Shown one piece after another: positions 17,612 to 24,951 of a stretch of 64,000 bases of DNA. The DNA is from Methylomonas albis (GTDB lineage: Bacteria > Pseudomonadota > Gammaproteobacteria > Methylococcales > Methylomonadaceae). The notes under the pieces are model-generated. The model was not told where the DNA came from, ran no database searches, and saw nothing but the letters and a program-made list of their open reading frames with translations. The stretch spans positions 3,844,001 to 3,908,000 of the forward strand of contig NZ_JACXSS010000001.1 of assembly GCF_014850955.1 (NCBI RefSeq). The letters run 5' to 3'. How positions within the stretch are numbered: position 1 is the stretch's first letter; each line of letters starts with the position of its first letter. Made by a program: the position numbers and the translations under genes.

Positions 17612-18454
17612 ATGCAAACCAAGTTAATCCCTCTTCTGGCAATTTCGACACTGTTCGTCGCCAATGCTCACGCCGCAGCCTTCTCATTCAGTACCGGCGA
17701 TGCGGATTTTAGAATCGCCACCGGCTCGCGCCCCAGCAGCAATGGCAAAATCGAAATAGAATCGGCCGACGATTTCGTACTCACGCAAAATACCCAGCTT
17801 AACCATGCCACCTTCACCGGCTTATTAGCCGGCGCCGCGCTGAGCGACATCGCCAATGTCAATGTGGAAATCTATCGGGTATTCGGTAAAGATTCGGTCA
17901 ATCCGCCATCCGGCCGCGTCCCTACCCGCGTCAACTCGCCTTCAGACATCGCCTTTGAAACCCGAGAATCGGCCACCAACTCTCTTAGCTACAACGTCAC
18001 CGTGCTGAGTGCTAACGCCACGGCGGCTAATTCCGTACTGAACGGCATTCACCCGCTCCCGAATCAGACCACCGGTGGCGAAGGCCCGGTTTCCGGACAG
18101 GAGGTTAAATTTGATGTGGACTTTAGCAAGGTAATATCGCTGGCTGCGGATCATTACTTTTTCATCCCGCAGGTGGAGTTGAAAAACGGTAACTTCCTCT
18201 GGTTGTCGGCAGCTAAACCCATCATCGGCGGCAGCGGCCCGTTTACGCCGGACTTACAATCCTGGATACGCGACGAAAATCTGGCCCCGGACTGGCTGAG
18301 AATCGGCACCGACATCGTCGGCGGCACCACCTTCAACCAAGCCTTCTCGGTATCCGGCGTCACCGCCGTGCCATTGCCGGGCGCCACCTGGCTGTTCTTC
18401 AGCGGCATGCTGGGCTTACTGGGATTGGGTAAACGCAAAAAAGCCATCGCCTAA
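17612..18454 (+). CDS. Exported protein with PEP-CTERM-like sorting tail
   Basis: The 280-residue product has a signal peptide (~1-22, ending AHAAA), a beta-rich body of unknown function, and a C-terminal tail of VPLPGATWLF, a hydrophobic helix and KRKK. That tripartite end is the VPLP variant of the PEP-CTERM sorting signal, which exosortase processes in Gram-negative bacteria that make extracellular polysaccharide. TAGGAG precedes the ATG at eight bases. No exosortase gene is in the window. A similar tail occurs on the protein at 21605-22216. The protein is probably surface or matrix associated. Confidence 0.85.
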   Translation: MQTKLIPLLAISTLFVANAHAAAFSFSTGDADFRIATGSRPSSNGKIEIESADDFVLTQNTQLNHATFTGLLAGAALSDIANVNVEIYRVFGKDSVNPPSGRVPTRVNSPSDIAFETRESATNSLSYNVTVLSANATAANSVLNGIHPLPNQTTGGEGPVSGQEVKFDVDFSKVISLAADHYFFIPQVELKNGNFLWLSAAKPIIGGSGPFTPDLQSWIRDENLAPDWLRIGTDIVGGTTFNQAFSVSGVTAVPLPGATWLFFSGMLGLLGLGKRKKAIA

Positions 18455-18533
18455 ATCAGCTAAGGTTTGGCCGCTAAAGTGCCGTTGGTGATCATCAGGC
18501 TGGCGGCATGGTTATTCCGGATTAGCAAAATAC

Positions 18534-18563
18534 AAAAAGCCGGCATTGGGCCGGCTTCTTTTT
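18534..18563. terminator. Rho-independent terminator, usable on both strands
   Basis: AAGCCGG (18537-18543) and CCGGCTT (18551-18557) form a seven-base-pair stem. A-rich sequence lies on the left and TTCTTTTT on the right. It lies between the PEP-CTERM-like gene (forward) and the small peptide gene (reverse) and can end both transcripts. Confidence 0.75.
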
Positions 18564-18581
18564 AGCAGGATATTCTTACTG

Positions 18582-18794
18582 TCAGAATAGCCTGATTTCA
18601 GCAGGCGGCAATGGTTGTGGGTTGAGGCTGACCATGGATAGCCTGCTAACCGCACTACCAAACAGATCCGGTAAAGGGCCGGGTTTTGGCCCGTGCCAGG
18701 AACCGGGATAAGGCGTTCCGCACCAAGCACCGGATACATTTTGCAGCTCTTCAGCATCGAGAACTCTGAAACTTTGATCTAATTGAGCGTTCAT
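18582..18794 (-). CDS. Small peptide with bacteriocin/RiPP-type leader and NPQPLPP tail
   Basis: The ATG at 18794 has AGGGG about eight bases upstream. An upstream in-frame extension to 18902 has no such site. The 70-residue product begins with a leader-like segment FRVLDAEELQNVSGA (residues ~9-23). It resembles double-glycine-type leaders (hydrophobic residues, EL, then GG or GA) cut by C39 peptidase transporters or used in RiPP maturation. The ~47-residue remainder is rich in Pro, Gly, Trp and Ser with one Cys, and ends with LNPQPLPP followed by eight residues (AEIRLF at the end). No modification enzyme, protease or transporter gene lies nearby. Calling it a precursor peptide is an inference from leader shape and composition. 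Confidence 0.6.
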   Translation of the reverse strand: MNAQLDQSFRVLDAEELQNVSGAWCGTPYPGSWHGPKPGPLPDLFGSAVSRLSMVSLNPQPLPPAEIRLF

Positions 18795-19150
18795 TTGACT
18801 AGCCCCTAAAAAAAATCGAAAAATTGCCACCGATAAACCGGTGGCTCCAATCCGCGACTTGAACCGATCCGGTTTTAAGCGGAGCGTTAATCCGCATGCC
18901 ATTTTCGGCAGGCAGACTCGTATCGCTAATGCGCTTGACCAGATTCCTCCCTTTTCTGTCCTGAGCCGGAAAGCAATGCCTATTGCTATCTGACCGGCGA
19001 CGACTCACTATCGGTCGTGTCGCAAATCCCTGCTGTTTGCCGGCATAAAAACTTTACAACGCCCCACCTTGCACATCTGTGGCAAATTACCGACAGCCCC
19101 AGGCAATAGTCCACAGCGTGACAATGGCGGACTTATAAATTCTCCAGTGA
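18795..19150. other. Intergenic region upstream of the small peptide gene
   Basis: This 356-bp stretch precedes a possible gene relic and a MITE-like element. It should contain the promoter of the small peptide gene. I see no coding region, RNA gene or clear repeat in it. Confidence 0.4.
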
Positions 19151-19257
19151 TATTTTGCTGAACAGTATTTTGGTGGCTTTACGGTTGACAGGATTACCCC
19201 GGAACGGCCCGACGCCGAAATCTTGCAGCGACTGTTGGAATTGAATTTGACGAGTAG
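19151..19257 (+). pseudogene. Possible gene fragment cut by the MITE-like element
   Basis: Directly after a TGA at 19148 the forward frame reads like a protein C-terminus: EQYFGGFTVDRITPERPDAE then ILQRLLELN, with good amino-acid composition, up to the left end of the MITE-like element at 19258. There is no start codon and no upstream continuation in frame. It may be the decayed end of an older gene, perhaps a DNA methylase-type protein, but that family guess is weak. Confidence 0.35.
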
Positions 19258-19443
19258 TTCTACTTTGTCAGATTACAAAAAAGCTTCGTCATACCCGCTG
19301 GGAAGCAGGTAGCCAGTGCCATGGAGGGTAAGCTTCGATCCGTCCCTGGCGTCTGGATTTCGGCACCCGATAGAGCGCATTAGCGAATCCCTGCCGAAAC
19401 GACGGACTTAGAAATGTAGTTCGAGTAATCTGACAAAGTAGAA
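19258..19443. mobile_element. 186-bp MITE-like element with 19-bp perfect terminal inverted repeats
   Basis: TTCTACTTTGTCAGATTAC at 19258-19276 is repeated as its exact reverse complement at 19425-19443. The four bases GTAG lie immediately outside on each side (19254-19257 and 19444-19447), which fits a target duplication. The 148-bp interior has no reading frame of note. The structure is that of a non-autonomous miniature element. The matching transposase is not in the window: the neighbouring IS256 element has different ends. Confidence 0.75.
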
Positions 19444-19597
19444 GTAGGCAGCTACTGATTAGACCGACTTCACCAACAACGCAGAACCGAGGCCAGCAAA
19501 CCTAGACTTGCCAGCCTGATAGCCTGGCATTCGTCCAAAATCTAGCGATTGTCTTGTCCAAAATATCCATCATTGGCTCAGCAACTGCCGAACTGGA

Positions 19598-20927
19598 GGG
19601 TGTAAGAATTTTTGTGTAAACGGCCATGAGGTAGGAAACTACCGATCCTGATGAGGATGAAAAAATGACCGTATCACCCAAAGCCATTCCTGATGAATTA
19701 CTCGATGCCTTAATGTCGAACTATCAAACACCCGAAGACCTGATCGGTGCCAATGGACTGTTAAAGCAGTTGACCAAAGCCATTGTCGAACGCGCCCTGG
19801 AAGCGGAAATGACCGCGCATTTGGGCCACGGCAAGCATGAGGCGGTGACCAACGCCAATAGCAATGCCCGTAACGGCAAGAGCCGGAAAACGCTCAAAGG
19901 CGACTTCGGCGACTTACCCATCGAGATTCCCCGTGACCGTCATGGCGAATTCGAACCCCAGATTATCGCCAAGCATCAACGGCGCTGGACGGGCTTCGAC
20001 GACAAGATCATCTCGTTGTACGCCCGCGGCCTGACGGTACGGGAAATCCAGGCCCATCTATTGGAGATCTATCACACGGAGGTGTCGCCCACCTTGATTT
20101 CCTCGGTGACCGACGCGGTCCTTGAGGAGGTGAGCGCCTGGCAAACCCGTCCGCTGGATCCGATTTACCCCATCGTCTACCTCGACTGCCTACACACCAA
20201 AGTGCGGGACAGTGGCAGTGTGCGGATCAAGGCGGTCTATCTGGCTATTGGTGTCAATCTGGACGGCCACAAAGAGGTGCTGGGGCTGTGGATTGCCCAA
20301 AGCGAAGGCGCCAAATTTTGGCTGCAAGTGGTCACCGAGCTCAAGAACCGTGGCGTCAACGACGTTTTTATCGCCTGTGTCGACGGTCTAAAGGGGTTTC
20401 CGGAAGCGATCGAAACCGTGTTTCCCAAAGCCACTGTGCAGTTGTGCATCGTGCACTTGGTCCGTAACAGCCTTAACTACGTCAGCTACAAAAGGCGCCA
20501 GTCGGTCGCCGACGACCTCAAGCGTATCTATCAAGCCGCTACCGTCAGGGAAGCCGAACAAAAACTGGCCGAATTCGAGGCCAACTGGCACGAAGCCTAT
20601 CCCACCATTGCCCCGATCTGGCGACGAAACTGGGACCGTATCATCCCGTTTTTCGACTATCCGCCCGAGATTCGCAAGGTGATCTACACCACTAATACCA
20701 TCGAATCGGTGAACCGAAGCCTGAGAAAAATCATAAAAAATCGCGCGATCTTCCCCAGCGATGACGCATTATCCAAGTTGCTCTATCTGGCATTGAAGAA
20801 TATCAGCCAAAAGTGGACCATGCCCGTCTATGACTGGAAAGCCGCATTAAACCGGTTTAGTATTCAGTTCGAAGACCGAATCCCTAACCGATAACTTAAA
20901 CCCGTTTACACAAAATTCGGGATACCC
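19598..20927 (+). mobile_element. IS256-family insertion sequence, complete
   Basis: The ~1330-bp element has imperfect terminal inverted repeats of about 26 bp: 19598-19623 and 20902-20927. They share the inner TTTTGTGTAAACGG almost exactly and the outer GGGT, and a single transposase gene fills the interior. This length and layout are normal for IS256 elements. No 8-9 bp direct target duplication touches the ends. Instead a longer imperfect direct repeat (GCAACTGCCGAACTG at 19581-19595 and GGCAACTGCCGGAACTG at 20931-20947) flanks it a few bases away. Confidence 0.85.
19665..20894 (+). CDS. IS256-family transposase
   Basis: The 409-residue mutator-type transposase is full length for the family. 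Landmarks are the N-terminal LLKQLTKAIVERALEAEMTAHLG, the helix-turn-helix-like SLYARGLTVREIQAHL, the first catalytic Asp in YLDCLHTKVRD, the second in ACVDGLKGFPEAI and the catalytic Glu in YTTNTIESVNRSLRK. It catalyses cut-and-copy movement of the element through a circular intermediate. The frame is uninterrupted, so it may be active. Start ATG at 19665 follows GATGAGGATGA. Confidence 0.95.
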   Translation: MTVSPKAIPDELLDALMSNYQTPEDLIGANGLLKQLTKAIVERALEAEMTAHLGHGKHEAVTNANSNARNGKSRKTLKGDFGDLPIEIPRDRHGEFEPQIIAKHQRRWTGFDDKIISLYARGLTVREIQAHLLEIYHTEVSPTLISSVTDAVLEEVSAWQTRPLDPIYPIVYLDCLHTKVRDSGSVRIKAVYLAIGVNLDGHKEVLGLWIAQSEGAKFWLQVVTELKNRGVNDVFIACVDGLKGFPEAIETVFPKATVQLCIVHLVRNSLNYVSYKRRQSVADDLKRIYQAATVREAEQKLAEFEANWHEAYPTIAPIWRRNWDRIIPFFDYPPEIRKVIYTTNTIESVNRSLRKIIKNRAIFPSDDALSKLLYLALKNISQKWTMPVYDWKAALNRFSIQFEDRIPNR

Positions 20928-21604
20928 CCCGGCAACTGCCGGAACTGAGCATAGTTTGTCCATCAATCGAGCTTTGAGAACCATCAGTCTGGCTTTTTTA
21001 TCGACCTTTCTCCTTAGCAACTCGACCGACCGAGTTCAGAGCATGAACATTGGCGCTATTTTGTCCGATGCGCCGATTCTGACAGCCACCCTCCGCGCTT
21101 TTTTCTCGACCTTTCGCTTTTGCAGCTAGAGCGCCCGAGCTCCGAGCTTGATCGTTGGCATTATTTTGGCCAATGGCCGCACTATTTTCTTGATCGTTCC
21201 ACTTCTCAGCGGAGAAGCCCGGTCTCCAAGCGCTATGCTTGGGTTTTTGTTGTGAAATAGCCGGCGTTTGAGAACCGTCAGTTAGCTATTTAGCCGAGTG
21301 CTCGAGATATTTACTGCGGCTGTCGGCTCTCATCTATAAGCCGGCGGGGTTTGCTGGCGTTCGGATGCGTCATAACAGTCCAGCCCTCAGTGTGTAAGGT
21401 TCTTGGGATGAGCTCAAGGAATAGGCAATATCAGCATGATTTGCTTTCATGGCCTGGATAAATATTGCCCATGAGCTGCGTTAAGCCTGATTTTGGTGAA
21501 CCCGTGTCTTACTGACATTTCTGTCATGGCCCTTTAGTCCCATTGTACTCATGGTCACAAAATTTACAATTCAGCCGTCTCTTCTAACTTTGGAAATGGA
21601 AAAC
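20928..21604. other. Intergenic region with degenerate repeats
   Basis: No gene is supported in these 677 bp between the IS256 element and the second PEP-CTERM-like gene. Two diverged tandem copies with a period near 105 bp are visible: segments starting near 20993 and 21098 share TTTTTTnTCGACCTTTC, and further on GAnCnTTGGCnnTATTTTG. A weaker third match begins near 21185. The right part should hold the promoter of the next gene. Confidence 0.4.
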
Positions 21605-22216
21605 ATGAAAGTAAATACTATTTTAAAAACCGGTGTCGTTGCAGGCCTGCTGGCTATGTCTAACGCAAGCTCCGCGAGTGTTTGGGCACCCACCGATAAC
21701 GATAGCCAATTTGCGAACCTCTACGCATTGTTGTTTAACATCCCTACCGGGGAAAAATTTGCGCTGTTTGAAGATACCGCTTCCCTGAGCAGCACCAGCG
21801 GCGATTTGAATATAACGCCAGTATTGAGCTTCTTGGATGCGGCAACCGTCACCTTTACCGCCAATGGTAACGACGTAGATGTGAGTACCGATATATCTAG
21901 CGGCGTACTTCTGGGTTCCAGCAATTTTCAATTAGGCTGGTGGTCTCCAACCGGCTGGATTACTGAACATTCAAGCAGTGCCATCAGCTTGCTAGGCAAA
22001 ACTTCCTGGAGCTTGGCTTTTGTCGACCCTACTATTCAAGGCGCAAATAACGAGCACAGATTGTTCGCTTTCGATATTCAAGCTTCTCAAGCCTCAAGCG
22101 ACTTCCCAGGATCAGGTGGTACAGCTGTTCCTCTGCCTGCTACCGCTTGGCTGATGACCAGCGCTCTTCTGGGTTTCTTGTACACCGGCCGTCGCAAATC
22201 CAACGTTACAGCATAA
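21605..22216 (+). CDS. Exported protein with PEP-CTERM-like sorting tail
   Basis: The start at 21605 (MKVNTILKTG) is chosen because it begins a normal signal peptide ending in SASSAS. An ATG three codons upstream (21596) is also possible. The ~203-residue product has a beta-rich body with two Trp-rich patches and ends in VPLPATAWLMTSALLG followed by a hydrophobic helix and GRRK. This is the same VPLP form of the PEP-CTERM sorting signal as in the protein at 17612-18454. It should be exported, processed by an exosortase and surface located. The function of the body is unknown. Confidence 0.83.
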   Translation: MKVNTILKTGVVAGLLAMSNASSASVWAPTDNDSQFANLYALLFNIPTGEKFALFEDTASLSSTSGDLNITPVLSFLDAATVTFTANGNDVDVSTDISSGVLLGSSNFQLGWWSPTGWITEHSSSAISLLGKTSWSLAFVDPTIQGANNEHRLFAFDIQASQASSDFPGSGGTAVPLPATAWLMTSALLGFLYTGRRKSNVTA

Positions 22217-22225
22217 AACCGGCAG

Positions 22226-22263
22226 CCCTTACACCCGGCAGCTTTGCCTGCAGGGTGTAAGGG
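22226..22263 (+). terminator. Strong hairpin after PEP-CTERM-like gene
   Basis: CCCTTACACCC (22226-22236) pairs perfectly with GGGTGTAAGGG (22253-22263), with an inner GGCA/TGCC stem. It lies 10 bp after the stop codon. No T-run follows, so it may act as an mRNA 3' stabiliser or a weak terminator. Confidence 0.55.
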
Positions 22264-22303
22264 CGATTTATGCCAATCAATGTATCCAATCCAAGCAGTT
22301 CCC

Positions 22304-22400
22304 CGTTGACTGAGCGGAGCCGAAGTCAACCGTTCACTTCGGCTACTTCGGCTTCGCTCAGCACAAGTCCGTTCAGCGCAAGTTAGCTCAGCGAACGACC
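22304..22400. repeat. Short interspersed repeat cluster (GAGCGGAGCCGAAGT type)
   Basis: GTTGACT and AGTCAAC bracket GAGCGGAGCCGA, forming a hairpin. Several variants of CTTCGGCT, GCTCAGC and GTTCAGCGCAAG follow. The pattern resembles short interspersed repeats that spread in intergenic regions of many proteobacteria. Translations of the stretch (AERSR-type peptides) are not genes. Confidence 0.45.
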
Positions 22401-22490
22401 TATTTGGCATTGCCAATGGGTATAAACTTTCTCGAATATCACCTAAAGGCGGCTTTTCTGTTAACGCTGTTGATGCGTTGACTCAAAGCA

Positions 22491-23894
22491 TCATTGCGCG
22501 ATGGCCTGCTCAACCACCCCATCAGCCAATTTTTGCTGCAATTGATAAGCGGCAGTGAGGCGGGATTTTAGTTGGTCGCAGAGGGCTGTGAGTTCATCGA
22601 CTTTAGCGACGATGCGGTGTTGTTCTCGCAATGATGGAACTGCAATCACACAGCTCTTCAACTGCGTCATATTGATTGACGCGAGATTAGTAGTCTGTTT
22701 TGAAGCTGCTTGAAAATATGCTTTTGCAATCGAATTCATATACATCTCAATCCATGAGCTAGACAGATCTTTCGTTAATCGACGCATTCTGAAGATATGA
22801 TTTTGATGAAGACAGCTCTCAATTTCAGAGTTCCAAATAGCGGTCCTTCCAACCTTATCCCAGTCGCCCCCTTCAGTTACGAGTAAATCGCCCTTTAACA
22901 GTTGATAGCGTCCCAGTTCAGATTGACGTATTTCTACCGTCTTGATGCTATCAAGAACCAAATGACCTCTTTGAACATTGGCCACGCGCAAATAGGGCAG
23001 CTCAACCAAATCTGCACCAGTTATTTTTCTACCGAGTGTCACGCCGCCAGTAATGTCGAGAGCATCACCAAGTCTCAGCCATTCCCATTCCGCTGGCAAT
23101 TCAAACGGTTTTTCGTCCTCAGCAATTGCTGCCAGCGGCTTGTCTTTCTTGATCTTGCCTTCTGCAATCAACTTAGCTTTTTCAGCCTGAATGCGCTTGA
23201 GTAATTCGCTGACCGGTTCGTCGTTAGCATCTTGCGGCACCAGTTTGCCCATTACCGCCAGTTGCAGCAGGGTTTGTTTGAGAGCGTCGATGCTGGCTTC
23301 GGTGGTGAACAGGGTGTCGAAATACGCGGCGATGCGCTGCCAGTTGGACTGGCCGAAAATTGCTCCTGCATTTTCGGCATTGCATCGTTTTGTCAGTTCC
23401 TCGTGTGCGGATAGTGAGATAAAGCGCGTATCAGAAAAATCTAGCCTAGCTGAACTCAAATTCTTCACTGACAAAAATGGTACTCCCTCAGAAATATATT
23501 CTGGTGTGTGATGCGCACCATCAGTAATTTGCGTTGCAATCTCGTTCATTTTCACCCACCCCCATCCCTGCGGCAGATCAAACGGTTTTTCATCCTCAGC
23601 AATCGCCGCCAGCGGCTTGCCTTTCTTGATCTTCCCCTCAGCCATCAACTGGGCCTTTTCCGCCTGGATGCGCTTGAGCAATTCACTGGCCGGTTCGTCG
23701 TTAGCATCTTGCAGCACCAACTTGCCGCGCACGGCCAATTCCAAAATCAACTCGCGCAGTTTCTTGATGCCATAAACACTGGCCGCATTACCGGCACCGC
23801 GGCCCCGACCTGACTTTTTCGCGGTGTCGGCAGCGGTCCAGAGGTCGAGGTGTTCGGTCAGCAGGAGGTGTTTGATTGGGCGTTCAGCGTCCAT
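22491..23894 (-). CDS. hsdS: Type I restriction enzyme specificity subunit HsdS, first recognition domain shortened
   Basis: The ATG at 23894 overlaps the end of the YhcG-family gene by 11 bases. The ~467-residue protein has two target-recognition halves, each preceded by a near-identical conserved spacer (ANDEP-SELLKRIQAEKA ... LAAIAEDEKPF, around residues 65-115 and 230-280). The second half (LPAEWEWLRLGDALDITGG to VPSLREQHRIVAKVDEL) looks complete. The first begins normally (LPQGWGWVKMNEIATQITDG) but passes into the spacer sequence NWQRIAAYFDTLF after only ~80 residues, about half a domain. HsdS sets the DNA site of the HsdM/HsdR complex, so the first half-site is probably no longer recognised. 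Confidence 0.85.
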   Translation of the reverse strand: MDAERPIKHLLLTEHLDLWTAADTAKKSGRGRGAGNAASVYGIKKLRELILELAVRGKLVLQDANDEPASELLKRIQAEKAQLMAEGKIKKGKPLAAIAEDEKPFDLPQGWGWVKMNEIATQITDGAHHTPEYISEGVPFLSVKNLSSARLDFSDTRFISLSAHEELTKRCNAENAGAIFGQSNWQRIAAYFDTLFTTEASIDALKQTLLQLAVMGKLVPQDANDEPVSELLKRIQAEKAKLIAEGKIKKDKPLAAIAEDEKPFELPAEWEWLRLGDALDITGGVTLGRKITGADLVELPYLRVANVQRGHLVLDSIKTVEIRQSELGRYQLLKGDLLVTEGGDWDKVGRTAIWNSEIESCLHQNHIFRMRRLTKDLSSSWIEMYMNSIAKAYFQAASKQTTNLASINMTQLKSCVIAVPSLREQHRIVAKVDELTALCDQLKSRLTAAYQLQQKLADGVVEQAIAQ

Positions 23895-24951
23895 GATCAC
23901 CGCCCAGTTCACTTTGTAGTTCCGCTTCAATCGCCGCTATGCTCGGCAGCTCTGATTGCATTTTCGCTGGTAAGGCGCTAGTCAACTCGTAATCCGAAAC
24001 GCCAATGGGCTTGTTAATGTCGCGTAGAGAATATTCAGCAAGAATACGATCTTTGGTCTGACAAAGAATCAGGCCTATGGTGGGTTCGTCCAATGGGTGT
24101 TTCAATTTGTCATCGACAACGGAACAGTAAAAGTTCATCTTTCCGGCATATTCCGGCTTAAAATCGCCTTTCTTCAACTCGATCACTACAAAGCAGCGCA
24201 GCCTGAGGTGATAGAACAGCAGATCAATATAAAAATCCTTGTCGCTGACTTCAAGGTGATACTGGCGTCCGACAAAAGCGAATCCCTGTCCAAGTTCCAA
24301 CAGAAATTTTTCCAGATGACGGACCAGGCCGGTTTCAAGCTCGCGTTCATGGAACGGTTCTGCAAGGGTGAAAAAATCGAAGATGTAAGGGTCTTTCAGA
24401 AGCTGATGGGCTAAATCCGATTGCGCCGAAGCTAGCTGCTGCTGAAAGTTGGTAACAGCCGCTCCCTGGCAATTATGGGCACTGTTTTTAATCATTTGTC
24501 CAAGGATGTCGCGGCTCCAGCCTTGTTCGATAATCTGTTGCATGTACCAAAGGCGAGTATTCAAATCCTTGAGCCGCTGCATGAGGAGGATGTTATGTCC
24601 ACAGGGGATTTTGGTCACCCGCGCTCGCAAATCCGCCAATTGGGAAACGGGGTGTTTCCCAATTTGATCATCAAGCCCATACTCCTTGTAGAGTTGAACC
24701 ATGAATTTTATATTGCGCTCAGAAAAGCCTTTCAATTCAGCTAGTTCATTATGAAGATCACGAGATAGCCGGGGTATAACCATAGCGCCCCAGCCTTCAA
24801 ATCCTTGTTTTTCAAATACCATGCGCCCGACATCAAGGTACATCAAAATCAGTTCCGCATTAGCGGAAAGCGTGGCCTTGATCTGCGCCTGCCGAATGCG
24901 GGTTTTGATGCCGTCCAGTAAAGCGGCGTAAAGGCTCAGATTTTTGCTCAT
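23884..24951 (-). CDS. YhcG-family (DUF1016) PD-(D/E)XK nuclease-domain protein
   Basis: This 355-residue protein has the DUF1016 N-terminal helical domain (~1-170; GWGAMVIPRLSRDLHNEL, GFSERNIKFM) and a C-terminal nuclease fold (~185-340) with FYIDLLFYHLRLRCFVVIELK, which carries the Asp and the E-x-K of a PD-(D/E)XK site. Genes of this family often travel inside type I restriction operons. Their role there is not settled; suggestions include nuclease or accessory defence functions. It overlaps hsdM by ATGA and hsdS by 11 bases, so it is an integral operon member. The gene looks intact. Confidence 0.9.
   Translation of the reverse strand: MSKNLSLYAALLDGIKTRIRQAQIKATLSANAELILMYLDVGRMVFEKQGFEGWGAMVIPRLSRDLHNELAELKGFSERNIKFMVQLYKEYGLDDQIGKHPVSQLADLRARVTKIPCGHNILLMQRLKDLNTRLWYMQQIIEQGWSRDILGQMIKNSAHNCQGAAVTNFQQQLASAQSDLAHQLLKDPYIFDFFTLAEPFHERELETGLVRHLEKFLLELGQGFAFVGRQYHLEVSDKDFYIDLLFYHLRLRCFVVIELKKGDFKPEYAGKMNFYCSVVDDKLKHPLDEPTIGLILCQTKDRILAEYSLRDINKPIGVSDYELTSALPAKMQSELPSIAAIEAELQSELGGDHGR

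Noticed and set aside
22087..22416. Reverse-strand open frame translating to AERTCAERSR-type sequence
   Set aside because: The sequence is a short interspersed repeat cluster and an antisense of the PEP-CTERM-like gene end, not a gene.
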